Assembly: GCF_018343615.1 (NCBI RefSeq)
Contig: NZ_JAGYPI010000001.1
Span: 1,630,960-1,694,959, forward strand
Source: Bacillus sp. FJAT-49736
GTDB taxonomy: Bacteria; Bacillota; Bacilli; Bacillales; Bacillaceae_C
Length of the DNA: 64,000 bases
Reading direction: 5' to 3'
Shown: in pieces, positions 36,559 to 45,940 of the stretch
Position numbering within the stretch: position 1 is the first letter of the stretch
Layout of the letters: each line of letters opens with the position of its first letter
Translations under genes and position numbers: made by a program
Notes under the pieces: generated by a model
The model's input: the letters and a program-made list of their open reading frames with translations, nothing else
Told to the model about the DNA's origin: nothing
The model's database searches: none

Positions 36559-37746
36559 TTATGCCAGCTCGACTATGGTAGCAACCCCTTGACCACCGCC
36601 GATGCAAAGAGTGGCCAATCCTGTCTTTGCTTGTCTTTTTTGCATTTCGTGAATCAAAGTAACTAGAATTCTAGCCCCGCTAGCCCCTATTGGATGTCCC
36701 AGTGCAATGGCGCCACCATTTACATTCAGAATCTCTTTGTTAAATTTCAATTCTCTATCCACTGCAATGGACTGTGCCGCAAATGCTTCATTTGCTTCAA
36801 TAAGCTCCATATCTGCTAGAGACATTTCTGCTTTTTCTAAGGCTTTCTTCACCGCCGTTACTGGTCCAATTCCCATTACACTTGGGTCTACACCTGCATT
36901 GGCATTTGATTTAATCGTTACGAGCGGTTTAATCCCCAGTTCATCTGCCTTTTGCTTCGACATGACTACAACAGCGGCTGCTCCGTCGTTAATTCCAGAT
37001 GCATTTCCGGCCGTTACAGACCCATCCTTTTTAAAGGCAGGACGTAATGTACTCAATTTTTCTGCTGTTGTTCCTTTTTTAGGATATTCATCGGTATCAA
37101 AAAGAAGAGGTTCTCCTTTTCTTTGCGGAATTTCAACAGGGACAATTTCGTCTTTGAATCTTCCCGCTTCGATCGCCTGTGCTGCCTTTGCTTGACTAAT
37201 GGCTGCAAACTGATCCTGTTCGTCGCGGGAAATTTTGTAGCGGTCACAAAGATTTTCCGCTGTGATACCCATGTGATAATCATTGAACGCACACCATAAT
37301 CCATCTTGAATCATGCTGTCTATTAGTTTTTGATCCCCCATTTTAAATCCGTCACGAGCATTATTCAGCAAATAAGGTGCCTGACTCATGTTTTCCATTC
37401 CACCTGCCACAATAATATCCGCATCTCCGGCTACGATTGCTTGCGTCGCTAGGTGAACCGCCTTTAATCCGGATCCGCATACTTTATTAATGGTCATGGA
37501 AGAAACACTTTCCGGAACCCCCGCCTTAATAGCTGCTTGGCGTGCTGGATTTTGTCCTAACCCCGCCTGCAAAACATTTCCCATAATTACCTCATCTATT
37601 TGCTCCGCCTTAACCCCTGCTCTTTCAATCGCATGTTTAATAACTAGCCCACCTAACTCAGGAGCTGAAATATTTTTTAAAGAACCATTGAATCCTCCAA
37701 TCGCAGTACGCACTGCACTTACAATAACAACCTCTCGTTTTTCCAT
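36559..37746 (-). CDS. Acetyl-CoA C-acetyltransferase (thiolase)
   Basis: Degradative thiolase that cleaves acetoacetyl-CoA into two acetyl-CoA (or condenses them). The 395-residue product has the acyl-enzyme Cys in [12 protein letters not shown] (about 88), His in [16 protein letters not shown] (about 350) and the second Cys in CIGGGQG near the C-terminus. First gene of thiolase-scoA-scoB. The ATG follows GAGGAGGT. Confidence 0.93.
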   Translation of the reverse strand: MEKREVVIVSAVRTAIGGFNGSLKNISAPELGGLVIKHAIERAGVKAEQIDEVIMGNVLQAGLGQNPARQAAIKAGVPESVSSMTINKVCGSGLKAVHLATQAIVAGDADIIVAGGMENMSQAPYLLNNARDGFKMGDQKLIDSMIQDGLWCAFNDYHMGITAENLCDRYKISRDEQDQFAAISQAKAAQAIEAGRFKDEIVPVEIPQRKGEPLLFDTDEYPKKGTTAEKLSTLRPAFKKDGSVTAGNASGINDGAAAVVVMSKQKADELGIKPLVTIKSNANAGVDPSVMGIGPVTAVKKALEKAEMSLADMELIEANEAFAAQSIAVDRELKFNKEILNVNGGAIALGHPIGASGARILVTLIHEMQKRQAKTGLATLCIGGGQGVATIVELA

Positions 37747-38005
37747 CTTTTTTACCTCCTCGATGATTTCAAGCTTTTGTAATCGCTATCATTACCTCTC
37801 TTTTACTTTTTTCGATAAAAATTTTAAATTTCCTGCTGAAAAATGAAATGATTGTTTGTCTATATGTACCTTCCGATGTATAGTACAATACTACCAGAGA
37901 TGTATTTCTTTCATGAACGATCTTTTTTATAATGGTAGAAGTGAAACCTTTTCATTTAATATTCGTATTGGAGTTAAAGCTGCTCTAGATTGGAGTCGAT
38001 TAAAT

Positions 38006-38665
38006 ATGAATTCATTTTTTTCCTTTATCACACGGACGCTTGTTGCTGTACCTGCTACCGTCCTTATTTGGCTAATCAGTTTTCTGGGGTTTAAGCAAAC
38101 GTTTATGCTCTCTTCTGTTACTGCCATATTAGGTGGAGCGATCTTATACTTTGCGGTTAAGTGGATAAGCATAAGTAAGTATTTGAAAAAACAGCAGCTT
38201 TCCCGAAAAGAATTTGCTTATATCGTCAAAAATCTTAAGGAAGCGAAGAAAAAAATCGGGAGAATGCAAAGAGTGTTTTTTCATGTTCGAAATATTGGTG
38301 CGTTTAAGCAAATGCTTGATCTAATTCGACTTGTCAAAAGAATTTACGCCATTATCAGAAAAGAACCTCGGAGATTTTATCAGGCGGAAAAATTCTTTTT
38401 CTATCATTTAGATTCTATTGTGGAATTGTCCGAAAAATACGCGTTTTTAGCTGCACAGCCTGTAAAAAATAACGAGCTGCTCTTTTCCTTAAAGGATACA
38501 CGCAATACTTTAAAGGAATTAAAAAGCACGATAGAGAATGATTTATATGATGTGCTCTCAAAAGATATAGATCATCTTGAGTTTGAATTAAATGTAGCAA
38601 AGCATACATTACAAACACCTAAGGACCCGCTTCTAGACGATGACGAAAGGAGATCGGCAAAATGA
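38006..38665 (+). CDS. xpaC: XpaC family protein (5-bromo-4-chloroindolyl phosphate hydrolysis protein)
   Basis: A 219-residue protein with two N-terminal membrane segments (about residues 5-50) followed by a long helical cytoplasmic part with coiled-coil character, as in XpaC. Its biochemical role is unsettled despite the name. The ATG at 38006 is chosen because GGAG precedes it; the frame is open from 37856 but that extension has no ribosome binding site. It overlaps telA by 4 bases. Region 37747-38005 shows no other feature. Confidence 0.82.
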   Translation: MNSFFSFITRTLVAVPATVLIWLISFLGFKQTFMLSSVTAILGGAILYFAVKWISISKYLKKQQLSRKEFAYIVKNLKEAKKKIGRMQRVFFHVRNIGAFKQMLDLIRLVKRIYAIIRKEPRRFYQAEKFFFYHLDSIVELSEKYAFLAAQPVKNNELLFSLKDTRNTLKELKSTIENDLYDVLSKDIDHLEFELNVAKHTLQTPKDPLLDDDERRSAK

Positions 38666-39840
38666 GTGATGCAAAGGAAAGTCTATGGCAAGAAGATATT
38701 AGTGATGGATTAGAGGATTTATTGTCCAATCCATTTGGCGAAAAGGAAATTATTATCCAGGATTCACCTGTTACAAGTAACACAGAAAAGCCACAAAGAC
38801 TAATTGATGTGTTACCGGAAGAAAATCGCCAGAAAGCAAGACAATTGGCCGAGCAAATTGATCCAAAAAATCATCAAGCCATTATTATGTATGGAACACA
38901 AGCACAATCGAAGCTTTTAAACTTTTCCCACACAATGCTCGATCATGTGCAAAAAAAGGATATTGGCGAGATTGGTGAAATATTAGCCGATTTAATGAAA
39001 AAATTTGAGCAGGTTAATCCCGAGGAATTAGCTCCTGAAAAGAAAGGACTTTTTTCCAGGATGTTTGGCAAAATTTCCAGCTCCGTACAGGAGGTCTTGT
39101 CAAAGTACCAAAAAACAGGCGCACAGATTGATCGTATCAGCGTAAAATTAGAGCTCTCCAAAAAAACATTGCTGTCCGATATTCAAATGCTGGAGCAGCT
39201 ATACGAGAAAAACAAAGACTATTTCCATGCCTTAAATATTTATATTGCTGCGGGCGAATTAAAGGTAGAGGAATTGTACACGAAAACGATCCCAGAACTA
39301 AAGAAAAAAGCAGAGGCTACCGGAGATCAAATGGCTTTTCAGGATGTCAATGATATGATGCAGTTTGCAGATCGCTTGGAGAAACGTCTGCATGACTTAA
39401 AGCTAAGCCGCCAAATTACGATTCAAAGCGCGCCGCAAATAAGGCTTATTCAAAATACCAATCAGGCATTAGCGGAGAAAATACAATCTTCTATTATGAC
39501 CGCTATCCCTCTTTGGAAAAATCAAATAGCGATTGCCTTAACCCTTATTCGGCAACGAAGTGCAGTGGAAGCACAGAAACAGGTTTCGAAAACAACAAAT
39601 GACTTGCTGCTTAAAAACGCAGAGATGCTAAAATCCAATACAATTGAATCTGCTCGTGAAAACGAACGTGGTCTAGTGGATATCGAAACATTGAAGAAAA
39701 CTCAAGAAAATCTTGTTTCTACCCTTGAGGAAACCCTTCGTATTCAGCAGGAAGGCCGAGCAAAGCGCTATCAAGCCGAGCAAGAGCTTATTACGATGGA
39801 AAATGAATTAAAGCAAAAATTGTTAAATTTAAAATCATAA
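38662..39840 (+). CDS. telA: Toxic anion resistance protein TelA family
   Basis: A 392-residue, mostly alpha-helical soluble protein of the TelA (tellurite resistance)/YceH family, with typical segments [18 protein letters not shown] (about 133-150) and [18 protein letters not shown] near the C-terminus. It is paired with xpaC by a 4-base overlap (ATGA), the same pair as in many Bacilli (xpaC-yceH). Often tied to envelope stress and anion resistance; the mechanism is unknown. Confidence 0.88.
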   Translation: MSDAKESLWQEDISDGLEDLLSNPFGEKEIIIQDSPVTSNTEKPQRLIDVLPEENRQKARQLAEQIDPKNHQAIIMYGTQAQSKLLNFSHTMLDHVQKKDIGEIGEILADLMKKFEQVNPEELAPEKKGLFSRMFGKISSSVQEVLSKYQKTGAQIDRISVKLELSKKTLLSDIQMLEQLYEKNKDYFHALNIYIAAGELKVEELYTKTIPELKKKAEATGDQMAFQDVNDMMQFADRLEKRLHDLKLSRQITIQSAPQIRLIQNTNQALAEKIQSSIMTAIPLWKNQIAIALTLIRQRSAVEAQKQVSKTTNDLLLKNAEMLKSNTIESARENERGLVDIETLKKTQENLVSTLEETLRIQQEGRAKRYQAEQELITMENELKQKLLNLKS

Positions 39841-39849
39841 GTTTCAAGT

Positions 39850-39882
39850 AAGCAATGTCACCATTTATGGCATTGCTTTTTT
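39850..39882 (+). terminator. Terminator of xpaC-telA
   Basis: AGCAATG near 39851 pairs with CATTGCT (39871-39877), followed by seven T residues. Confidence 0.75.
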
Positions 39883-39965
39883 TCTTTGATTCTAAAAAAG
39901 TCACATTATTATTGCAATTCCGTCTCCCCTATTTTTACAATAGTAATATGGGCAAAGGAGGAGAA

Positions 39966-40874
39966 ATGAAAATGGTTTTACCAACAAAAGCTACCATTAT
40001 CGAGGTTGGTCCCCGTGATGGTCTACAAAATGAAAAAAATTTTGTTCCAACTGAGGTCAAGAAAAAGTTTATTCAGCAACTAAAATCTGCAGGGCTGACG
40101 GAAATGGAACTAACCTCATTTGTGTCCCCGAAATGGGTGCCACAAATGCAGGATGCTGCTGAAATTGTACTAGCTAATTCTACGGGGGAACACCGCAATA
40201 TTGTACTTGCTCCTAACCGGAAGGGAGTCGATCTCGCATTAGAGTCAGGCTGTAAGGCAATTGCAGTTTTTGTCGGGGTCAGTAACAGCTTTAATAAGAA
40301 AAATATAAATAAGTCAACCCGCGAGAGTATGGACGAGCTGAAGCCTATCATTGCGGAACTTAAAACAAACAAAATATTCGTTCGAGCATGCATTTCCACT
40401 TCTTTTTATTGTCCGTTTGAAGGCAAAATGGCGGAGGAGGATACGATTGCATTATGTGAGGAATTTGCTTCGGCAGGCGTTGATGAATTGAGTGTTGCAG
40501 ATACAATCGGGATGGCTGCCCCTACCGAGTCTTTTTCGCTTTTTACAAAATTAAAAGAGCATCTTCCTGAGCTTCTCTTAACGGCTCATTTTCATGATAC
40601 AAGGAAAATGGCTCTTGCTAACATATATGCAGCCCTTCAAGCAGGGATTGACCGCTTCGATACTTCTGCGGGAGGGCTTGGGGGATGCCCATTCGCTCCG
40701 GGGGCTACCGGAAATGTTGCGACCGAGGATGTCGTTTTTATGCTGGAGAGAATGGGCATTGAAACAGGTATTCATTTAGATCAGCTAGTCAAAGCCATTG
40801 ATTTGATTGCCCCTTCCATCTCTCGAAAAATAGAGACAGGATACTATCTGTTGGCAAAAACGAATAATGTCTGA
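39966..40874 (+). CDS. Hydroxymethylglutaryl-CoA lyase
   Basis: Cleaves HMG-CoA to acetoacetate and acetyl-CoA, the last step of leucine breakdown. The 302-residue TIM-barrel product has the substrate loop VGPRDGLQNE (about 14-23), metal ligands HFHDT (about 200-204) and the catalytic cysteine in GLGGCPFAPGATGN (about 232). The ATG at 39966 follows AAAGGAGGAGAA; the open frame upstream has no such site. Its product acetoacetate is the substrate of the nearby ScoAB. Confidence 0.92.
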   Translation: MKMVLPTKATIIEVGPRDGLQNEKNFVPTEVKKKFIQQLKSAGLTEMELTSFVSPKWVPQMQDAAEIVLANSTGEHRNIVLAPNRKGVDLALESGCKAIAVFVGVSNSFNKKNINKSTRESMDELKPIIAELKTNKIFVRACISTSFYCPFEGKMAEEDTIALCEEFASAGVDELSVADTIGMAAPTESFSLFTKLKEHLPELLLTAHFHDTRKMALANIYAALQAGIDRFDTSAGGLGGCPFAPGATGNVATEDVVFMLERMGIETGIHLDQLVKAIDLIAPSISRKIETGYYLLAKTNNV

Positions 40875-40936
40875 ATAGTTTCTATCCGTTATGCTCAATT
40901 TAATGATATCGTCTACTTTAAGGAGGTATCATAAGG

Positions 40937-41068
40937 ATGACAAAACAGCGTGAAAAAGGCTATAGCCAAAAAGGAAAACCTTCTGCCGACACTACAAAGA
41001 ACGTTCTAGCTGCAGAGGAATTAGATAAAGCGATTCACCCGACGAATAGACAGAACTCTGAGCAATGA
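40937..41068 (+). CDS. Small hydrophilic protein of unknown function
   Basis: A 43-residue ORF with AAGGAGG upstream of its ATG. The product is hydrophilic, rich in Lys, Gln, Ala and Thr (begins MTKQREKGYSQKGK), has no membrane span and ends in a polar tail. I do not recognise a family. It lies between the HMG-CoA lyase gene and the tandem-repeat array. Confidence 0.55.
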   Translation: MTKQREKGYSQKGKPSADTTKNVLAAEELDKAIHPTNRQNSEQ

Positions 41069-41094
41069 TGCTGTAATGAATGCTGACCAAGTAT

Positions 41095-41547
41095 GTGATG
41101 TCCTTCATTTGTTTGATGAAGGACATTTTCCTTTTAATTTGCCACGACTTGTCCTTCATTCGCTGGATGAAAGACATTTTTCCGTTGATTTTGCCGTATT
41201 TTGTCCTTCATTCGCTGGATGAAAGACATTTTCCCTTTGATTTTGCCGTATTTTGTCCTTCATTCGCTGGATGAAAGACATTTTTCCGTTGATTTTGCCG
41301 TATTTTGTCCTTCATGCGCTGGATGAAAGACATTTCTCCTTTGATTTTGCCGTATTTTGTCCTTCATTCGCTGGATGAAAGACATTTTCCCTTTGATTTT
41401 GCCGTATTTTGTCCTTCATTCGCTGGATGAAAGACATTTTCCCTTTGATTTTGCCGTATTTTGTCCTTCATTCGCTGGATGAAAGACATTTTTCCGTTGA
41501 TTTTGCCGTGTTTTGTCCTTCATTCCGCAAATGGAAGGACATTTTTG
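41095..41547. repeat. Tandem array of a 52-bp hairpin-bearing repeat (about nine hairpins)
   Basis: GTCCTTCAT recurs at 41100, 41151, 41203, 41255, 41307, 41359, 41411, 41463 and 41515; spacing is exactly 52 from the second on. Each unit has GTCCTTCAT, a short loop TCGCTGG and ATGAAAGAC (an inverted repeat with one mismatch), then a spacer ending GATTTTGCCGTA. The first unit (ATGTCCTTCAT with ATGAAGGACAT) pairs perfectly. The period is not a multiple of three and no reading frame is conserved. Confidence 0.95.
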
Positions 41548-41635
41548 ATAAAGGTCATATCTTGTTTTATCCCTCATTTCTTTGAACATCCCTCATATGG
41601 TAAAATAAAGAAAACGAATTCACGGAGATGGTTAT

Positions 41636-42565
41636 ATGAAGAAAGCTCTTTCTATTTTAGGAGGTACTGCTCTTCTTACGGCTGGCTTGGGCTTCTATAT
41701 ATCACAACGAATATTGTACATAATGAAAAAAGACGAAAATCTTATATTGGACCGTGAACTTAAAGCAAAACGAATCGATCCTACCCTCTATGAGGATTTA
41801 CCTAAACAGGAGGTGTGGATTAACTCACCTTTTGGATATCTTATTAAGGCGATTGTTATACGACCTTATCCCGAGCACAAAAGATTCATGATATTTTCAC
41901 ACGGAGTCACGGAAAACAAAACGAATTCCATCAAATATATGAATATTTTTCTCAAGAGAGGCTTTAATGCCATCATTTATGATCATCGCCGCCATGGGGA
42001 ATCGGAAGGCAAAACGACAAGCTATGGCTTTTATGAAAAGGATGATTTAAAAGCTGTAGTGAATTATTTGGTTTCGACTGAAGGAGAAGATGTCTACTTT
42101 GGGATTCACGGTGAATCGATGGGAGCAGCTACAACCTTGCTTTATGCTGGGATGGTAGAAGACCGGGCAGATTTTTATATTGTGGACTGCCCCTTTTCCG
42201 ATTTCCGCGAGCAATTAGCCTATTTATTTTCAAAAGAAATGAAGCTCCCGGGAAAATGGTTCTTACCGCTTGCCGACCTTTTTGTACGGCTGCGGGGCGG
42301 ATATCCACTTAAAATGGTCTCTCCCATTTCCGTTGTCGATCGCATTCAAAAACCTGTGTTATTTATCCATAGTGAAAAGGATGACTATATCCTGCCGGAA
42401 ATGACAAAAGCTCTTTACGCCAGAAAAAAGGATCGGAAAATGTTTTTTATGGCCTCTAACGGTGGGCATGCTCAATCCTTTAATGAAAACATGGAAGAAT
42501 ATGAACAGGTCATTGATGAATTTTTGAGTACTTATATGCTGAATGAAACCTCCCCTATTCTTTGA
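41636..42565 (+). CDS. yqkD: Alpha/beta hydrolase (YqkD-like)
   Basis: A 309-residue protein with an N-terminal membrane anchor (about 5-27) and an alpha/beta hydrolase domain. The nucleophile Ser lies in GESMG (about 161-165), the acid in HSEKDDYILPE and the His in GGHAQSF (about 282). It resembles YqkD of B. subtilis, a hydrolase of unknown substrate. The ATG follows GGAGATGG. The repeat array lies directly upstream. Confidence 0.83.
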   Translation: MKKALSILGGTALLTAGLGFYISQRILYIMKKDENLILDRELKAKRIDPTLYEDLPKQEVWINSPFGYLIKAIVIRPYPEHKRFMIFSHGVTENKTNSIKYMNIFLKRGFNAIIYDHRRHGESEGKTTSYGFYEKDDLKAVVNYLVSTEGEDVYFGIHGESMGAATTLLYAGMVEDRADFYIVDCPFSDFREQLAYLFSKEMKLPGKWFLPLADLFVRLRGGYPLKMVSPISVVDRIQKPVLFIHSEKDDYILPEMTKALYARKKDRKMFFMASNGGHAQSFNENMEEYEQVIDEFLSTYMLNETSPIL

Positions 42566-42573
42566 AGTAGGCT

Positions 42574-42710
42574 GCTTTCGTATAGATCATTTCTTTTCGT
42601 ATTTTATTTAATTCTTATAATAGACATCATCGTAATTCTTAATTAAACTGTTCGAAAACTAATATGATTCTTTGCCTTCAAAAAACAACAAAGTTTAAGA
42701 AAAGATCCTT
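42574..42710 (+). repeat. Interspersed repeat, copy 7
   Basis: Plus-orientation copy between yqkD and the CDGSH gene: TTTCGTATAGATC at the left, AAACAACAAAGTTTAAGAAA plus AGATCC at the right. The central block is degenerate. Confidence 0.7.
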
Positions 42711-42785
42711 TAAAACGATTGCATTTTTATCGTTTTCTATATACCATCTAATAAGATATGTTATTTTTAGAAAGGGTGGTTACAT

Positions 42786-43001
42786 ATGGAAAAAGTACAA
42801 ATTAAAGTGAATGACAATGGTTCCTATCGTATTAGTGGGGATGTTGAACTAATCGATGCAGAAGGAAATATCTTTGAAACAAAGCCTGCCTTTTCCTTAT
42901 GCCGTTGCGGTTTATCCCATAATAAACCTTTCTGTGACGGTTCTCATAAAGGAAATTTTGAATCCGTTGTCCGTGCGCCAAAAAGTGATGAAGAAAAATA
43001 A
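42786..43001 (+). CDS. CDGSH iron-sulfur domain protein
   Basis: A 71-residue protein with the complete CDGSH motif CRCGLSHNKPFCDGSHK (about 39-55), whose three Cys and one His bind a redox-active [2Fe-2S] cluster. The physiological partner is unknown. The ATG follows AAAGGGTGG. A strong terminator directly after the stop indicates a single-gene transcript. Confidence 0.92.
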   Translation: MEKVQIKVNDNGSYRISGDVELIDAEGNIFETKPAFSLCRCGLSHNKPFCDGSHKGNFESVVRAPKSDEEK

Positions 43002-43003
43002 AG

Positions 43004-43037
43004 AAAATCCCGTATCCTATAGGATGCGGGATTTTCT
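43004..43037 (+). terminator. Terminator of the CDGSH gene
   Basis: AAAATCCCG pairs with CGGGATTTT and ATCC with GGAT inside (43004-43035), with a T-rich tail. Confidence 0.88.
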
Positions 43038-43149
43038 TTATTTTTTGGACATTGATTAAAAAGTAATTATATTGCTCATGTTAACTAGTATAAACATTTA
43101 ATAGTTTCCTCTATATAAATGAACCGTGTTTAAGGAGTTGGAGTTTAAA

Positions 43150-43728
43150 TTGAATTTCAATGAAGGTATTAAACAATCCGAAAAGGGGTTTCAGCAGATA
43201 CTGGAGGGAGATAAACTTCTCTCTAAAGCAGTTGTGAATGACTTTTTATATACATGGCAATGGTGGTTAGGAATTGCGTTATTTATTCTACCATGGGTTA
43301 TTTGGATTATATTTAGAAAAAAGGAAAGTACAGGGCGGCTGCTTATTGGTGGGTTTATAACCATCATTCTTTCATTAATCATCGACCTGATTACCAATTC
43401 TTTAGGTATATGGGCGTATCCGATGAAGTTTTTACCAGTAGGAACTATATTACTTCTTCCTTATCATTTCTCCTTAACACCTGTGGCGATTATGCTTACT
43501 CTTCAAATCAAACCAAATGCAAACCCCTTTATCAAAGGGGCAATATTATCTGCCATTACCGCTTTTGGATTCATGAAGATATTTGTTATGCTAAAATTTT
43601 ACGACCCAAAAGGGTGGCCGTCCTTTTATGACTTTTTGATTTTTCTTTGCCTTTACCTTGCTGCGTACTGGTGTAGTAATGAACTTAGTTTTAATAACAT
43701 ATCTAATAAAAAATCTACGGATAGATAA
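43150..43728 (+). CDS. CBO0543 family membrane protein
   Basis: A 192-residue membrane protein with about five hydrophobic segments. The family-like stretch WWLGIALFILPWVIWIIFRKK is split by the usual tryptophans near the N-terminus, and GIWAYPMKFLPVGT follows (about 89-102). Function unknown; the family is common in Bacilli and Clostridia. TTG at 43150 is the likely start because AAGGAGTTGGAG precedes it; the GTG at 43126 lies upstream of that site. Confidence 0.75.
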   Translation: MNFNEGIKQSEKGFQQILEGDKLLSKAVVNDFLYTWQWWLGIALFILPWVIWIIFRKKESTGRLLIGGFITIILSLIIDLITNSLGIWAYPMKFLPVGTILLLPYHFSLTPVAIMLTLQIKPNANPFIKGAILSAITAFGFMKIFVMLKFYDPKGWPSFYDFLIFLCLYLAAYWCSNELSFNNISNKKSTDR

Positions 43729-43774
43729 AATAAAGGAAACTATTTTATACTACATCTTTAACGAATTTTCTTAT

Positions 43775-44107
43775 TCAATCAGCTAGGCGAATATCGGCGA
43801 TGTTCTCCAATAAAATCCGATGAACTTCATCAAAATGGTCTATGACCTGCAGTTCTTTGTCTAAAAGATTGTAGCGGTGAATTTTCCCGATAAGCAGCTC
43901 ATGGCGATGATGATAATAATGAGTGACCATCACATTATTTCCGGTTTCCAGCGCCTCCATCACACATTCGTCCATGAGTTCGAATTGCTGCTCATCCAGT
44001 TGTTTCTTTTGTTCATACAAATTTTCCTGCGCCAAGTCCCGCAGCATTTTCACATGCTCCGGAAGCATTAAGGAAACCCATTTTTTATTTCCTCTATCAC
44101 GAATCAT
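43775..44107 (-). CDS. YolD-like family protein
   Basis: A 110-residue small protein of the YolD family, found next to UvrX/YqjW-type Y-family polymerases. Recognisable are the DRGNKKWVSLMLPEHVKML start and TGNNVMVTHYYHHRHELLIGKI in the middle. Its role with the polymerase is unknown. It overlaps the polymerase gene by 4 bases (ATGA), so it is in the same SOS operon (yqjW-yqjX in B. subtilis). Confidence 0.85.
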   Translation of the reverse strand: MIRDRGNKKWVSLMLPEHVKMLRDLAQENLYEQKKQLDEQQFELMDECVMEALETGNNVMVTHYYHHRHELLIGKIHRYNLLDKELQVIDHFDEVHRILLENIADIRLAD

Positions 44108-45372
44108 GCTTTATGTCCCCCCACAAGTGCTGAGCGTTTCAAAGCTGTCCCAGCCTCAGTAAACGAAACCGCTCTCAATATCGCTGCAGACCCGAACTTA
44201 TCTCTGATCTTATCTACAACATATCCTAAATCATGTAATTTTTCTTTATTAGGCTCAAATAGATTTAGCTGCATGTTCGTATCATTGACAATATTGGAAA
44301 GAGTGATTGTTATTTGACGAACATTTTTGCCTGTATAAAATTTATCAAATAGCTTTAAACATACTTGATAAATGGACATGGTTATATTGGTCGGTTCTTC
44401 CATTGTATAGGAGCGATGAAAGCCTCCTCCAAAATCGGAGTCACTATAACCAATGCCTAAACTAATGGTTCTACCTGCCTTTTTTGATTTACGCGCTCGA
44501 CGTGCTACTTCCTCACACATTTCCAATATTATGATCTTAATTTCGTGTTCTTCTTTGTAGTCACGCAGCAATATTTGCCCTTTCCCAAAACTAATCTGGC
44601 CTTCCATGATAGGAGCCCCTAACTCAGATAAATCGACTCCCCAAGCATGATGGTAAAGCTGGTTTCCCATTATGCCAAATTCCTTTTCTAATAATTTCAG
44701 ATCATATTTGGCTAAGGCACCTACAGAGAAAATCCCCATTCTGTTTAGCCTTTTTTCTACTCTTCTTCCTATCCCCCACATTTCTCGTAAGGGAGATACC
44801 GGCCATAGTTTGGTTGGGATATCCCCATAGGTCCATTCCGCTATTCCATTCTTCGCTTTTTTAGATTCCAAATCCAATGCTAATTTTGCCATCAGCATAT
44901 TGGGGCCAATGCCAATAGTGCAAGGCAGTCCAAAGTTTTCAAAAATTTCATTTTTGATCATATGGGCAATTATTTTCGCGTCACCAAATATATTTTTCAG
45001 ACCATCTACTTTCATAAACGATTCATCCACGCTATAGACATGAATATCTTCCATAGGTGCATACTTATTAAAAATTTTTATTAATTCTGTGGAAATTTGT
45101 AAATAGGTCGACATTTGCGCTTCCACGATAAGAATTCGGCTGTCATTAGGAATATTAAACAGCCGGGAAGATGCTGATTTAATGCCAAATTCCTTTTTTA
45201 ATTTTGGAGATGCGGCGAGCACAATACTTCCTGGCTGCTCTTTGTTTCCAACCACTGCTAAGTAGCAGTCCATCGGATCCAGTCCATACATAACAGCGCT
45301 GCAGCTTGCGTAAAAGCTTTTCATATCGATGCAAAGTATTTGATGATGTGGGAGTTCATCGTAATTAATCAT
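44104..45372 (-). CDS. yqjW: Y-family DNA polymerase (YqjW/UvrX type, PolY2)
   Basis: Error-prone translesion polymerase. The 422-residue protein has catalytic acidic residues in IDMKSFYASCSA (about 15-26) and SVDESFMKVD (about 114-123), a helix-hairpin-helix (MWGIGRRVEKRLNRMGI) and a little-finger domain. It is distinct from the dinB gene at 59-60 kb. Two LexA-type boxes precede it, indicating DNA-damage induction. Confidence 0.92.
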   Translation of the reverse strand: MINYDELPHHQILCIDMKSFYASCSAVMYGLDPMDCYLAVVGNKEQPGSIVLAASPKLKKEFGIKSASSRLFNIPNDSRILIVEAQMSTYLQISTELIKIFNKYAPMEDIHVYSVDESFMKVDGLKNIFGDAKIIAHMIKNEIFENFGLPCTIGIGPNMLMAKLALDLESKKAKNGIAEWTYGDIPTKLWPVSPLREMWGIGRRVEKRLNRMGIFSVGALAKYDLKLLEKEFGIMGNQLYHHAWGVDLSELGAPIMEGQISFGKGQILLRDYKEEHEIKIIILEMCEEVARRARKSKKAGRTISLGIGYSDSDFGGGFHRSYTMEEPTNITMSIYQVCLKLFDKFYTGKNVRQITITLSNIVNDTNMQLNLFEPNKEKLHDLGYVVDKIRDKFGSAAILRAVSFTEAGTALKRSALVGGHKA

Positions 45373-45420
45373 TACTAATCCCCTTTTCCTTATGTTGATG
45401 TTTTATTCTAAGATGAATAA

Positions 45421-45469
45421 CGAACTTATGTTCCTATTATATTCTATATTGTATTCGAATATACGTTCG
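45421..45469 (-). promoter_or_regulatory. Two LexA (SOS) boxes upstream of yqjW
   Basis: CGAACTTATGTTCC (45421-45434) and CGAATATACGTTCG (45456-45469) each match the Bacillus SOS box CGAAC-N4-GTTCG in 9 of 10 positions. They lie 48-97 bases before the yqjW start and 88-136 bases before the divergent YqzH-like gene. Confidence 0.8.
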
Positions 45470-45556
45470 ATTTCAATCCGCAGTTTTTGGAAAAGGAGTT
45501 CCTAAGCTCAGAAAAAAAGTTATAATGGGAATAGTTGAAACACTGGAGTTGGATAA

Positions 45557-45745
45557 ATGGAAGAAAAATTTATTATCAAATTAATTACAAATTGCTTTTT
45601 ACAATATTCAAAGGAATCTGCTGATTTAAACACAGAGGACCTAGAAGGAATGTATCAAAAAGTACTGCAGGAGAAAACGGAAAACCCGCATGAAGGCTTA
45701 CATGATATTGTAAATGATATCGTCTATGAGTATTTAACCCAATGA
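45557..45745 (+). CDS. yqzH: YqzH-like protein
   Basis: A 62-residue small soluble protein, acidic and helical, ending in DIVNDIVYEYLTQ, the conserved tail of the YqzH family. Function unknown. The ATG follows GGAGTTGG. It is divergent from yqjW, as YqzH genes often are. The LexA boxes between them could affect both. Confidence 0.75.
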   Translation: MEEKFIIKLITNCFLQYSKESADLNTEDLEGMYQKVLQEKTENPHEGLHDIVNDIVYEYLTQ

Positions 45746-45777
45746 AAAAACCCCTTACGAAAAGGGGTTTAATTTTT
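45745..45777. terminator. Bidirectional terminator, yqzH and feo operon
   Basis: AAACCCCTT (about 45748-45756) pairs with AAGGGGTTT (45762-45770), with T/A-rich tails. The minus-strand arm overlaps the last codons of the FeoB-associated gene. Confidence 0.85.
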
Positions 45778-45928
45778 CACTTTTTAATACGGTATTGCAA
45801 GCTGACTGGCAATTATTTTTTAAAGAACAATGCGCGCACGCACCTTGTTTACTTTTTCTAACAAATTTATACAAAGTATAAGCAGCATATCCAAATATAG
45901 CTACACCTATAATAATACTTGCCAACAT
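45755..45928 (-). CDS. FeoB-associated Cys-rich membrane protein
   Basis: A 57-residue protein with one N-terminal membrane span (about 3-22) and a cytoplasmic-type tail with four Cys (ACAHCSLKNNCQSAC). This is the small family encoded after feoB in many Firmicutes; role in ferrous iron transport unknown. The ATG at 45928 is chosen by spacing from AAGGAG; a GTG three codons upstream is possible. It starts 12 bases past feoB. Confidence 0.88.
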   Translation of the reverse strand: MLASIIIGVAIFGYAAYTLYKFVRKSKQGACAHCSLKNNCQSACNTVLKSEKLNPFS

Positions 45929-45940
45929 ATTGACCACTCC

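Noticed and set aside
37856-38005. N-terminal extension of xpaC
   Set aside because: No ribosome site at the upstream start, and the family begins near the ATG at 38006.
41095-41547. CRISPR array
   Set aside because: Repeat and spacer are both conserved in all units; there are no unique spacers and no cas genes.
41080-41757. Short plus-strand ORFs with repeated FIRWMKDIFPLIL-type sequence
   Set aside because: They are translations of the 52-bp tandem array. The period is not a multiple of three, frames break, and no ribosome sites exist.
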